The notes under the pieces are model-generated. The model made no database searches. It had not been told where the DNA came from and saw only the letters and a program-made list of their open reading frames with translations. Below, one piece after another: positions 57,230 through 64,000 of a stretch of 64,000 nucleotides of DNA. The stretch comes from Rhodobacteraceae bacterium NBU2976. GTDB taxonomy: Bacteria > Pseudomonadota > Alphaproteobacteria > Rhodobacterales > Rhodobacteraceae. The stretch spans positions 186,001 through 250,000 of the forward strand of contig JALPRQ010000001.1 of NCBI GenBank assembly GCA_023630215.1. The letters are read 5' to 3'. Made by a program: the position numbers and the translations under genes. Every line of letters starts with the position of its first letter. Within the stretch, counting starts at the first letter, position 1.

Positions 57230-58534
57230 CTAGTCAAACATCGTATTTGGCAGGATCAAAGTGATCTGCGGGAAGGCAATCAGGATCGCCAATGCAACGA
57301 TCATCATCAGCCAGAAGGGCAAGACCCCACGGAAAATCGTGCCGAGGTCCACATTCTTTGCGACAGATTTCACGATAAAAACGTTGATCCCGACAGGGGG
57401 TGAGATCAGCCCCATTTCTAGCGTCAGAACCACCAGAACCCCAAACCAGATCGGGTCGATCCCATATTGCAAAACGATAGGAAAGAAGATCGGGATGGTC
57501 AGGACCAGCATGGCGAATCCTTCCAAAAAGCAGCCCAGCACCAGATAGATCAGCAGCATCAGGATCAGGACACCCAATGTCGACAGGTTCAATGCCTCGA
57601 ACATTTGACCAACGGCTAGCGGGATATCGGATAGGGCCAGAAATGGGTTGATCATATGGGCCGCGATCAGGATCAGCATGACCGTTGCGGTGGTGACAAC
57701 ACTGTCTTTTGCAGCATACCAAAGTTGCATCGGTTTGATCGTGCGTGTGACCAATCCGATAAGAATGACTGCCCCGGCGCCCACTGCCGCGGCCTCGACC
57801 GGGGAAAACAAGCCCCCATATATACCGCCAATGGTAAGCAGAATAATCCCGACAATCGGGCCGGCACCGACAAGTGCACGAAATTTCTGAGACCTCGTTG
57901 TCTTGGGGCCAGCTGGGCCAAGTTCGGGCTTTACCCAACACATGACAGTAATCGCGATGACGAACAAGAACAGCAAAAGGATACCGGGCAACACCCCCGC
58001 CAGAAACAGGCGACCAATGGATTGTTCCGTCAAAATCGCATAGATCACGAACCCCGTTGAGGGTGGGATCAGGATACCCAAGGTCCCGCCCGCAGCGACA
58101 ACACCAGTCGACAGGCGCGAGTCGTATTTATACCGATCCATCTCGCCCAAGGCGACCTTGCCCATGGTCAGGGCAGAGGCAACCGACGATCCGGACAGTG
58201 CGGCGAACCCGCCACACCCGATAACGGTGGCCGAGGCCAACCCACCGCGCACGGATCCGATAATCGCATAGGCAGCATCATAGAGCTGACGGCTCATCCC
58301 CGTGGTAGAGGCGACGTTGCCCATCAAAATAAACAAGGGAATAACCACCAGTTCCGGGGACGATCCCAGCGTGAACGCCTCGGACGACAACAGGCCCATC
58401 GCTGAATTGAACCCGTTCAGAATCCAAGTCCCGATAAAGCCCACAAAGAACATCGCAAACGCGACCGGGATGCGGATCAGAAGCATGATCAGCAGGATGA
58501 TTATCCCGATCAACCCGATCAAAGACGCGCTCAT
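57230..58534 (-). CDS. dctM: TRAP transporter large permease (DctM)
   Basis: The 434-residue protein has the DctM pattern of about twelve hydrophobic segments: IPVAFAMFFVGFIGTW, TGMSRQLYDAAYAIIGSVRG, GGTLGILIPPSTGFVIYAI and GLISPPVGINVFI. It forms the Na+-driven transport channel with DctQ and receives substrate from DctP. Its start overlaps the dctQ stop (ATGA), and the dioxygenase gene follows ten bases after its stop, linking uptake with ring cleavage. Confidence 0.93.
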   Translation of the reverse strand: MSASLIGLIGIIILLIMLLIRIPVAFAMFFVGFIGTWILNGFNSAMGLLSSEAFTLGSSPELVVIPLFILMGNVASTTGMSRQLYDAAYAIIGSVRGGLASATVIGCGGFAALSGSSVASALTMGKVALGEMDRYKYDSRLSTGVVAAGGTLGILIPPSTGFVIYAILTEQSIGRLFLAGVLPGILLLFLFVIAITVMCWVKPELGPAGPKTTRSQKFRALVGAGPIVGIILLTIGGIYGGLFSPVEAAAVGAGAVILIGLVTRTIKPMQLWYAAKDSVVTTATVMLILIAAHMINPFLALSDIPLAVGQMFEALNLSTLGVLILMLLIYLVLGCFLEGFAMLVLTIPIFFPIVLQYGIDPIWFGVLVVLTLEMGLISPPVGINVFIVKSVAKNVDLGTIFRGVLPFWLMMIVALAILIAFPQITLILPNTMFD

Positions 58535-59046
58535 GACATAAAATCCCGTTCGCCGCGGACATCTCGCGTCCCCGAGGCCAGTTCAATACTACGCAACAGC
58601 ATCCCCAGAGAGGTGATGATCGCGAAAACAATCAGGATGACCCTGAACCAAGTCATTGGCAGGTTCAAAAGGTTTGTGGAATCCGGCATGTTGAAGCGCA
58701 TATTGATCGCCACAACCTTATAGACCGCCCACGCGAGCATCACGAAAATCACCGCCCCCATCAGCGCCGAGAGCGCGTCGATCATGCGGTTGAGTCTTCT
58801 GGGAAATTTGCGTTCCAGCAGGTCAACCGCGATATGCCCGCCCTGACGATCACACAGCGCCATCGCGCCAAACACGATCAAGATCATCGTCATGGTGATC
58901 AGGTCTTGCGAGCCATAGAGCGGGTAGCCGAATGAGCGGCCTATGACATCCACCAAGATGATCAGCATCTCGACAATCAGGCCCAGTGCACCAACAAAAG
59001 CGGACAGGCTGATCAGCCTGTCCGCGATTTTACGCACGATTTCCAT
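58531..59046 (-). CDS. dctQ: TRAP transporter small permease (DctQ)
   Basis: The 171-residue protein has four transmembrane segments and the DctQ core VDVIGRSFGYPLYGSQDLITM with CDRQGGHIAVDLLERKFP. It lies between dctP and dctM with overlapping or near-overlapping codons, the normal order for this transporter. Confidence 0.92.
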   Translation of the reverse strand: MEIVRKIADRLISLSAFVGALGLIVEMLIILVDVIGRSFGYPLYGSQDLITMTMILIVFGAMALCDRQGGHIAVDLLERKFPRRLNRMIDALSALMGAVIFVMLAWAVYKVVAINMRFNMPDSTNLLNLPMTWFRVILIVFAIITSLGMLLRSIELASGTRDVRGERDFMS

Positions 59047-59055
59047 GCTGGCGGC

Positions 59056-60030
59056 TTATTCAGCCGTCATTGCGGCAAGAGCAGCTTCGCCACCGACTGC
59101 GGTGACATAAGCGTTCGTCACTGGCATCACCAAATCTGCAAATGCCTGTGCTTCTTCAGGTGTCAGATCAACAAACGTGTTGTCACCTGTTGCGCGGGCC
59201 TTGGCAACACCATCGTCAGATGTCGCAAACCAAGCGACCTCGGCGCTTTCCGATACAACTGGACGTGCGTCCAGAATGGCCTGCTGCTGATCCGCGGGCA
59301 ACGAGTTGAACTTGTCTGCATTCATCACCGCATAGAAGGTCAGATTGCCAAGCGGTGCGCCAAACGTATAGCTGTCCGCAACCTCGTCCAGTTTGAAGTC
59401 GTTCAGTGTGGATGATCCGGTGAATACACCGTCGATCAGACCGGTCTGAAGTGCGTTATAGACTTGGTTGATTGGCATCTGTACCGGGGTTGCCCCCAAT
59501 GCGGTTGCCACTTCGGCTGCGGTTGCCCCAGCCACACGGATTTTCAGGCCTTGCAGGTCGGCAGGCGTGCGGATCACATGACCTTTCATGATCATCACAT
59601 TTGGTTCGGAAATCCAGATAGCGACCGGAACAGTGCCGGGGAATTCCTCGGCCAGGTGTTCATCATAGGCGGCCCAGATATTGTCATATCCATGCGTGCC
59701 GTCGTCAATCACGCCCGGCAATTCTGCGATCATGGTTTTCTGGAACTGCGAAGATGTATATCCCGGCAGGCCCCAAGCCATGTCGGCAACACCCTGAACC
59801 ACGCGAACATATTGTTCCACGGGGCCAGCGCCCAATTCGCCGCCAAGATAGCCGCGAACGGTCAGTTCGCCACCTGTGGCGTCTGACAGAACTTCGTTCA
59901 GTTTTTCGATGACGGATGCAGTGACCGTATGTGGCGCCGGTGTGAAGGAGGCGAATTTCAGCTCCTCGGCCCAGCTTGCGGTCGCGGTGGTTGCTACCAA
60001 AGCGGCAGCGGCAAGTGCAGTAAATTTCAT
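59056..60030 (-). CDS. dctP: TRAP transporter substrate-binding protein (DctP)
   Basis: The 324-residue protein has a signal peptide (MKFTALAAAALVATTATASWA) and the DctP features FTPAPHTVTASVIEKL, RVAGATAAEVATALG (the carboxylate-binding arginine) and PMPINQVYNALQTGLIDGV. It should capture an organic acid, probably the aromatic substrate of this cluster, in the periplasm. GGGAGG precedes the ATG, and a hairpin lies 48 bases upstream. Confidence 0.92.
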   Translation of the reverse strand: MKFTALAAAALVATTATASWAEELKFASFTPAPHTVTASVIEKLNEVLSDATGGELTVRGYLGGELGAGPVEQYVRVVQGVADMAWGLPGYTSSQFQKTMIAELPGVIDDGTHGYDNIWAAYDEHLAEEFPGTVPVAIWISEPNVMIMKGHVIRTPADLQGLKIRVAGATAAEVATALGATPVQMPINQVYNALQTGLIDGVFTGSSTLNDFKLDEVADSYTFGAPLGNLTFYAVMNADKFNSLPADQQQAILDARPVVSESAEVAWFATSDDGVAKARATGDNTFVDLTPEEAQAFADLVMPVTNAYVTAVGGEAALAAMTAE

Positions 60031-60077
60031 GTCGGTCCTCCCAAAGACTTAACATTACACCTTTGCGGTGTTTTTAC

Positions 60078-60106
60078 GTTGGAGGCGAGAGATTCCCGCC
60101 ACCAAC
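60078..60106 (-). other. Intercistronic hairpin between ligM and dctP
   Basis: On the minus-strand transcript GTTGG-T-GGCG pairs with CGCC-T-CCAAC around a nine-base loop, nine pairs with one internal mismatch. No T-run follows, so it is not a classical terminator. Hairpins in this place often protect or set apart the highly expressed binding-protein message. Confidence 0.5.
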
Positions 60107-60123
60107 AATCTTATCCTAGCCAA

Positions 60124-61533
60124 CTAGGTGCGCGTGCGCCAGCTATCGGCATAATTTTCACGGGCTTCCTGTGAATAGGGGGTTGGGGAAACGCGGACGC
60201 GGATATCGGCCTGCTTATGTGGCTCGGTCGAGGTTTTCTGCGTTGTTTCCGGCTCACCCCATTTCAGGGTCAGGATGTCGCCTTCCTGAACGTTGACATC
60301 AACAACACCCAGCGACAACACGCACCGTTCATTCCAGCTGTAGCCATTGAACATGGACATACCGACCATCTGGCCTGCTTCGTTAACAATCATGTCAGCG
60401 GACGAAGATGCATAGTTCGGCTGCGGGAAGTCGATCCATTTGTAGGGGGTTCCCTGCTCAAAGCCCGATGCGATGACTTTCATCACATCATCACGGTTCC
60501 ATTCGAACGTAACTTTCTTGCGCTTTGGACCTTCGGCTTTGATTTTCTCGAGCGCGGCCTTGCCGACGAAATTGTCTTTCTTCCAGCCGATATAGAAATC
60601 GTAGCCCAGCTCGAACGGGTTCACGTAATAGTCTTCGATATTGTCGGACACAAACGATCCGCCAATCGCACCGGAAGCCTCATAGCTGTCCGGGCCAAGC
60701 CATTCGCGATATTCCTTCAGCATACCGTCTCCGGTATAGATGCCGGGCAATGGTGACGGGATCCAGCCGGATTCCAGCGTGTTGGTGGAATAGGCGCGGC
60801 TGCCGCATTGCACCAACTCGACCCCGGCGTCTTTGGCCGCTTCCATGATCGTCGAATGGATATAGTGCTTGTCCGCATAAGGACCCCAGATTTCCAGACC
60901 CGGTGCACCCGACATGCCGTGACGCAGGGCCTGCACCTTCTTGGAGCCCACGTTAATCCAGTCAACATGGAAGAATTTGATATCCGGGATCGGCCCGCCA
61001 TTCATTTTTTCAAAGATTGCCGGGGCCAGCGGTCCCTGAATCTGATAGCGATAATGCGTGCGCATCACGCGTTCGCCTTCGGGACGCGACGGCGAACGGG
61101 GGTCATGCGTGATCCGGACATTCCATTTGCCGGTGGCGGCGCAGAATTTCAGCCAGTTCGATGTTGGTGCGCGGCCCACCAGCACAAATTTATCTTCACG
61201 CTCGCGGAAGATAATGTGGTCGCCGATCACATGGCCATTAGGGGTGACCGGAACATAGTGTTTTGCCCGGTTCAGATCGAAATTCGCAAACGAGTTGATT
61301 CCGTGCTGCGACAGGAATTCCATCGCCTGCGGGCCTTCGACGATCAATTCGTCCATATGGTGTGACTGATCAAACAGAACGGCGCCGTTGCGCCAAGCGC
61401 TTTGTTCATTGCGCCAATTCTGGAATTCCGGTGCAACCACCGGGTAAACATACATGCCGATTTTGGAATTCCGCAGAACATCCACGATGTTGCCGGAGTC
61501 CTTGATGATATCCTCTAGGCTTAGAACAGCCAT
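60124..61533 (-). CDS. ligM: Tetrahydrofolate-dependent aromatic O-demethylase (LigM/DesA type)
   Basis: The 469-residue protein belongs to the GcvT-fold family and has the length of LigM (about 471) rather than GcvT or DmdA (about 365). It contains GAVLFDQSHHMDELIVEG, HYRYQIQGPLAPAIFEKM, ESGWIPSPLPGIYTG and a barrel C-terminus with GMSMFNGYSWNERCVLSLG. Y30, Q56, R121 and Y248 fall close to the substrate residues I remember for LigM (Y31, Q57, R122, Y247), which needs an alignment to confirm. It would move the methoxyl methyl of vanillate, syringate or 3-O-methylgallate to tetrahydrofolate. GGGAGGA precedes the ATG, with ATGTATACAT upstream. Confidence 0.8.
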   Translation of the reverse strand: MAVLSLEDIIKDSGNIVDVLRNSKIGMYVYPVVAPEFQNWRNEQSAWRNGAVLFDQSHHMDELIVEGPQAMEFLSQHGINSFANFDLNRAKHYVPVTPNGHVIGDHIIFREREDKFVLVGRAPTSNWLKFCAATGKWNVRITHDPRSPSRPEGERVMRTHYRYQIQGPLAPAIFEKMNGGPIPDIKFFHVDWINVGSKKVQALRHGMSGAPGLEIWGPYADKHYIHSTIMEAAKDAGVELVQCGSRAYSTNTLESGWIPSPLPGIYTGDGMLKEYREWLGPDSYEASGAIGGSFVSDNIEDYYVNPFELGYDFYIGWKKDNFVGKAALEKIKAEGPKRKKVTFEWNRDDVMKVIASGFEQGTPYKWIDFPQPNYASSSADMIVNEAGQMVGMSMFNGYSWNERCVLSLGVVDVNVQEGDILTLKWGEPETTQKTSTEPHKQADIRVRVSPTPYSQEARENYADSWRTRT

Positions 61534-61554
61534 GGTTTCCTCCCTGTCAATGGT

Positions 61555-61564
61555 ATGTATACAT
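61555..61564. promoter_or_regulatory. ATGTATACAT operator, copy 3
   Basis: A perfect palindrome 22 bases upstream of the ligM start codon, the same distance as copy 1 from the MetF-like start. It would place a repressor over the transcription start or leader. Confidence 0.72.
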
Positions 61565-61628
61565 GATTTGCCGGAAACAGGGCAAAATGCAAGTTGTTTT
61601 CAACGGAAACGTCCGTGAAAGCAAATTT

Positions 61629-61638
61629 ATGTATGCAT
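61629..61638. promoter_or_regulatory. ATGTATGCAT operator variant, copy 4
   Basis: One base differs from the palindrome. It lies 74 bases (about seven turns) from copy 3 in the same ligM promoter region, so it could be a weaker auxiliary site. Confidence 0.5.
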
Positions 61639-61649
61639 TGAGGGGGGTG

Positions 61650-62384
61650 TCAGTCTTTGACCAGCGCGAGCGAAGGCAATTTTTCGATCAGATCCGTCTG
61701 ATCATTGAGGACATATTCCAGATTACCGCGGGCGATTCTTGCGTGTTCCCGTGCGATGGCCTCGGCCCGTGCCCCTTCACGTCGCTCAATGGCGCTGACC
61801 AACATGCGATGTTGATCCTGCGCAATCACAAGTGACCGTTTGAACGTATTGATGCCAGCCTTGTCAGGCAGGAATGCCGAAGGTGATGCAAATGGCAGGG
61901 ACTTGGCGCGGTTCAATTCGCGGATGATCAGATCGCTTTCCGAAAGGTTGGCCAATTCAGTATGAAAATCTGCGTTCAATTCCGAATATTCGTCAAATTT
62001 GACATCATCAGGGCCCATCCCAACACAGTCATCCAGCTTGGCCACGATCGCCTTGATATCAACCAGTTTACTGCCCGCGACCCCTTTTTCCGCTGCCAAT
62101 CGCGCGGCAGTGCCTTCGAGAACACCGCGAATTTCAATGGCGTCGATCACGTCGCTGAACGTGAAAGATCGGACCATGAAACCGCCGCCGGCAACGCGTT
62201 CCAGCAACCCTTCCTCGGTCAGGCGCGACATGGCTTCGCGCACCGGCGTGCGAGAGATGGCCAGTTCCTCGGCCAGTGCCACTTCGTAAAGTCGCGTTCC
62301 ACCGGGAATATTCCCACTGATTATCCGCTGACGCAGATCAAACAGCGCACGTTTGGAATGAGTGTTTCCCGATGATACGGCCAT
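61650..62384 (-). CDS. GntR-family (FCD) transcriptional regulator
   Basis: The 244-residue protein has an N-terminal winged helix (LRQRIISGNIPGGTRLYEVA, ISRTPVREAMSRLTEEGLLE) and a C-terminal all-helical FCD ligand domain (IEIRGVLEGTAARLAAE, NADFHTELANLS, LVSAIERREGARAEAIAREH). FCD regulators usually bind carboxylic acids and repress catabolic genes until the ligand appears. It lies between ligM and the SDR/ligase genes. The ATGTATACAT palindromes around it, one 26 bases before its own start codon, are its likely sites, so autoregulation is expected. Confidence 0.9.
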   Translation of the reverse strand: MAVSSGNTHSKRALFDLRQRIISGNIPGGTRLYEVALAEELAISRTPVREAMSRLTEEGLLERVAGGGFMVRSFTFSDVIDAIEIRGVLEGTAARLAAEKGVAGSKLVDIKAIVAKLDDCVGMGPDDVKFDEYSELNADFHTELANLSESDLIIRELNRAKSLPFASPSAFLPDKAGINTFKRSLVIAQDQHRMLVSAIERREGARAEAIAREHARIARGNLEYVLNDQTDLIEKLPSLALVKD

Positions 62385-62409
62385 AGCTTCCCCTTTCGAC
62401 CCATAGGCA

Positions 62410-62419
62410 ATGTATACAT
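62410..62419. promoter_or_regulatory. ATGTATACAT operator, copy 5
   Basis: A perfect palindrome in the 60-base gap between the SDR stop and the GntR start, which points to autoregulation of the GntR gene. Confidence 0.7.
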
Positions 62420-62444
62420 GAAATCGCCGGGGCTTCGATAGGGT

Positions 62445-63206
62445 TTATTTCGGGCGCAATCGCGTTCCAGCATCAAGCCGGATGGTTTCCCCGTTCAAAT
62501 AGCGGTTGCCGATGCAGAACTGAACCGCGTCTGCATATTCAGACGGATCACCAAGGCGCTGGGGAAACAGGATTTCGGCCGCGAGGGCTTTTTGGGCCTC
62601 GTCCGGCAACGTGTAGAGCAGTGGCGTCAGGAATATTCCCGGTGCGATTGTATTGACCCGCACCCCAAACCGGGCGAATTCACGCGCTGCCGGAAGCATC
62701 ATCGACACAATCCCCCCTTTGGACGCGGCATAAGCGGCCTGACCGATCTGCCCTTCAAACGCGGCGACCGAGGCTGTGTTCACGATTACACCCCTCTCGC
62801 CGTCGGCCATCGGGTCCAGCAGGCTCATCCGATGCGCGGCAAGGCGCATGACATTGAACGTACCGATCAGATTGACATTGATGACCAGCTGGAACTGTTC
62901 CAGCGGCATAGGTCCATCGCGACCAACCACACGGCCCGCCGCGCCGATCCCGGCGCAATTGACAACGATCCGGGCATCGCCATGCGTTTCGTGGACCTGA
63001 TCAAGCGCTGCATTGACGGAATCGGCGGATGCCGCGTCGGTTTTTATTCCGATGCCACCGATCTCGGTCGCGACGGAATTGGCGCGGTCTTCGTTCAGAT
63101 CAAGGATCGCCACCTTGGCCCCAAGGTCGGCCAATTTTCGCGCTGCCGCCTCGCCCAGTCCGGATGCGCCGCCGGTGACAATTGCCGATATGTCATTAAA
63201 TTGCAT
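62445..63206 (-). CDS. SDR, 3-hydroxyacyl-CoA dehydrogenase-like
   Basis: The 253-residue protein has TGGASGLG, the acidic ILDLNED (NAD preference), NCAGIGAAG, a catalytic Ser in VNTASVAAFEG and YAASK. Its overall pattern, including RLAAHRMSLLDPMADGERGVIVN and FPQRLGDPSEYADAVQ, matches 17-beta-HSD10-like 3-hydroxyacyl-CoA dehydrogenases. It starts three bases after the stop of the acyl-CoA ligase gene, which fits side-chain shortening of a hydroxycinnamoyl-CoA. Confidence 0.8.
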   Translation of the reverse strand: MQFNDISAIVTGGASGLGEAAARKLADLGAKVAILDLNEDRANSVATEIGGIGIKTDAASADSVNAALDQVHETHGDARIVVNCAGIGAAGRVVGRDGPMPLEQFQLVINVNLIGTFNVMRLAAHRMSLLDPMADGERGVIVNTASVAAFEGQIGQAAYAASKGGIVSMMLPAAREFARFGVRVNTIAPGIFLTPLLYTLPDEAQKALAAEILFPQRLGDPSEYADAVQFCIGNRYLNGETIRLDAGTRLRPK

Positions 63207-63209
63207 GGC

Positions 63210-63998
63210 TTAATCTTTCTTTGCCAGAATTACACGCGGATCGTCCGAAAACAGGGTTTCCACAAGCGCGGCGCGATTTCGCAAGACCGCGCGCTGGTTG
63301 ACCGAGCCTTTGTCAGTGACCTCGCCCTGATCAAGGTCAAGCGGATCGACAAGGATGATCGCGCGGCGCACCGCCGTCGAAGAGCCGGGGGCAGTCGCCG
63401 AATATTTTGCAAGGTTCTCTGCGATATTTGCGCGAATGTTAGGATGCGCAAACAAGACGTCATCCTCAAGGGTCTCGCCCCCTTCGACCAGTCGTTCCAT
63501 CGCGGGGCGAAAGGGAACCAGCATCGCCCCCAGGGCATCACGCCCCTCGCCAGCGATGACGACGTCACGCGCCAAACCTGCCATCGCATCGGTCAACTTG
63601 GCGCGCAAAGGTCCCACACCAACCCACGTGCCGGTTGCAAGCTTGAAATTCTCGGCCGTGCGTCCATCGAAATAGAACCCTTTTGATGGGTCTTCGGGAT
63701 CAGCAAACCGCAACGCATCGCCAAGATTGTAGTAACCTTCTTCGTCAAATGCCTCTGCCGTCAGGGTGGGGTTGCGCCAATATCCCGGTGTAATGCTTGG
63801 CCCTTTCAAATGTGCCTCGAGCTTTCCATCAATTGGGACAAGCTTGAGCGTCAGCCCTTTGGACGGAATGCCGATATTCCCGGGAACGTCCTGAGGTTCT
63901 GTCGAAAAAAGGGCAAATGGCGCGGTTTCCGTGGAGCCAAGGCCCGTAGACAGAAAGACGCGCGTTCCCAGTGTTTCGACCGCCAGATTTTCAAGATC
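63210..63998 (-). CDS. Feruloyl-CoA synthase-like acyl-CoA ligase, C-terminal part
   Basis: The frame is open to the right edge of the window, giving the last 262 residues. It includes the adenylate-forming motif STGLGSTETAPFALFS, the KGPSITPGYWRNP turn, YYNLGDALRFADPEDPSKGF and the hinge region GRTAENFKLATGTWV. This set, especially GDALRF followed by a short insert, resembles feruloyl-CoA synthase. It would activate ferulate, sinapate or another hydroxycinnamate with ATP and CoA. The N-terminal half lies outside the window. It precedes the SDR in one operon. Confidence 0.78.
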   Translation of the reverse strand, partial: DLENLAVETLGTRVFLSTGLGSTETAPFALFSTEPQDVPGNIGIPSKGLTLKLVPIDGKLEAHLKGPSITPGYWRNPTLTAEAFDEEGYYNLGDALRFADPEDPSKGFYFDGRTAENFKLATGTWVGVGPLRAKLTDAMAGLARDVVIAGEGRDALGAMLVPFRPAMERLVEGGETLEDDVLFAHPNIRANIAENLAKYSATAPGSSTAVRRAIILVDPLDLDQGEVTDKGSVNQRAVLRNRAALVETLFSDDPRVILAKKD

Positions 63999-64000
63999 CC

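Noticed and set aside
56459-57403. Plus-strand open frame of 314 residues opposite the dioxygenase gene
   Set aside because: It is antisense to a gene with complete iron ligands and has no domain of its own.
60057-60075. Plus-strand terminator ACACC-TTTGC-GGTGT followed by T
   Set aside because: No plus-strand gene ends there, and the five-pair stem is weak; it probably occurs by chance beside the dctP leader.
60124-61533. DMSP demethylase DmdA or a second GcvT
   Set aside because: The length (469) and the GWIPSPLPGIYTG region fit the LigM/DesA group, and the neighbours are aromatic genes rather than dmdBC.
62592-63686. Plus-strand open frame of 364 residues opposite the SDR and ligase genes
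   Set aside because: It runs antisense across two genes with intact motifs; its translation is rich in Arg, His and Cys, as expected for a shadow frame.

Overview
The window reads as a chromosomal segment of an alphaproteobacterium, most likely a marine Rhodobacterales (Roseobacter-type) organism. This rests on gene families and on neighbourhoods typical of that order: coaBC-dut-Rrf2 with cysK and a MoeB-type gene nearby, a DUF2125 protein, BCCT, TRAP and TAXI binding proteins, CbtAB under a cobalamin riboswitch, GcdH beside glycerate 2-kinase, and a lignin-type aromatic cluster. No species can be fixed from the sequence alone. I see no insertion sequence, prophage or CRISPR array.

Layout. 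1-7.8 kb: the tail of an FG-GAP protein, then an unusually long GltB-like glutamate synthase followed 13 bp later by a CysJ-like diflavin reductase. 7.9-14.4 kb: membrane fatty-acid desaturase, a secreted NHL-type propeller, exonuclease III, and a minus-strand operon (membrane protein, XRE regulator, DUF2306 protein, two tandem quinone-oxidoreductase paralogues). 14.5-20.7 kb: BCCT transporter, ComM ATPase, glutathione transferase, phosphatase-cobU pair, ChaN-like lipoprotein. 20.7-32.2 kb: coaBC-dut-Rrf2, an AT-rich orphan gene, a MerR/CDF metal-efflux divergon, BaiN-type flavoprotein, cysK-moeB, an SH3 protein and a DUF2125 protein. 32.2-39.4 kb: glycerate kinase and glutaryl-CoA dehydrogenase divergent from gcvTHP. 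39.4-50.1 kb: phosphomannomutase, an orphan TAXI binding protein, cytochrome c, EEP hydrolase, cbtBA with its riboswitch, selO, a DUF4173 membrane protein with a two-component system, and tRNA-Met.

50.1-64.0 kb is the most notable part: an all-minus-strand catabolic cluster. It encodes a feruloyl-CoA-synthase-like ligase (cut by the window end), SDRs, a GntR/FCD regulator, a LigM-type tetrahydrofolate-dependent aromatic O-demethylase, a complete DctPQM TRAP importer, a VOC-type extradiol dioxygenase, GalB, GalC and GalD homologues, a DUF1932 dehydrogenase, a MetF-like reductase and a BKACE enzyme. Together they suggest uptake of a methoxylated aromatic acid, transfer of its methyl group to tetrahydrofolate, ring opening to a 4-oxalomesaconate-type product, and cleavage to pyruvate plus oxaloacetate. 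The palindrome ATGTATACAT occurs four times exactly and once with one change, all in the three intergenic regions that should hold this cluster's promoters, and so defines a probable regulon of the local GntR protein.

Two points look least conventional. One is the pairing of a long, motif-divergent GOGAT-like protein with a diflavin reductase in place of GltD. The other is the use of a VOC-type dioxygenase where gallate pathways normally use a LigB-type one.
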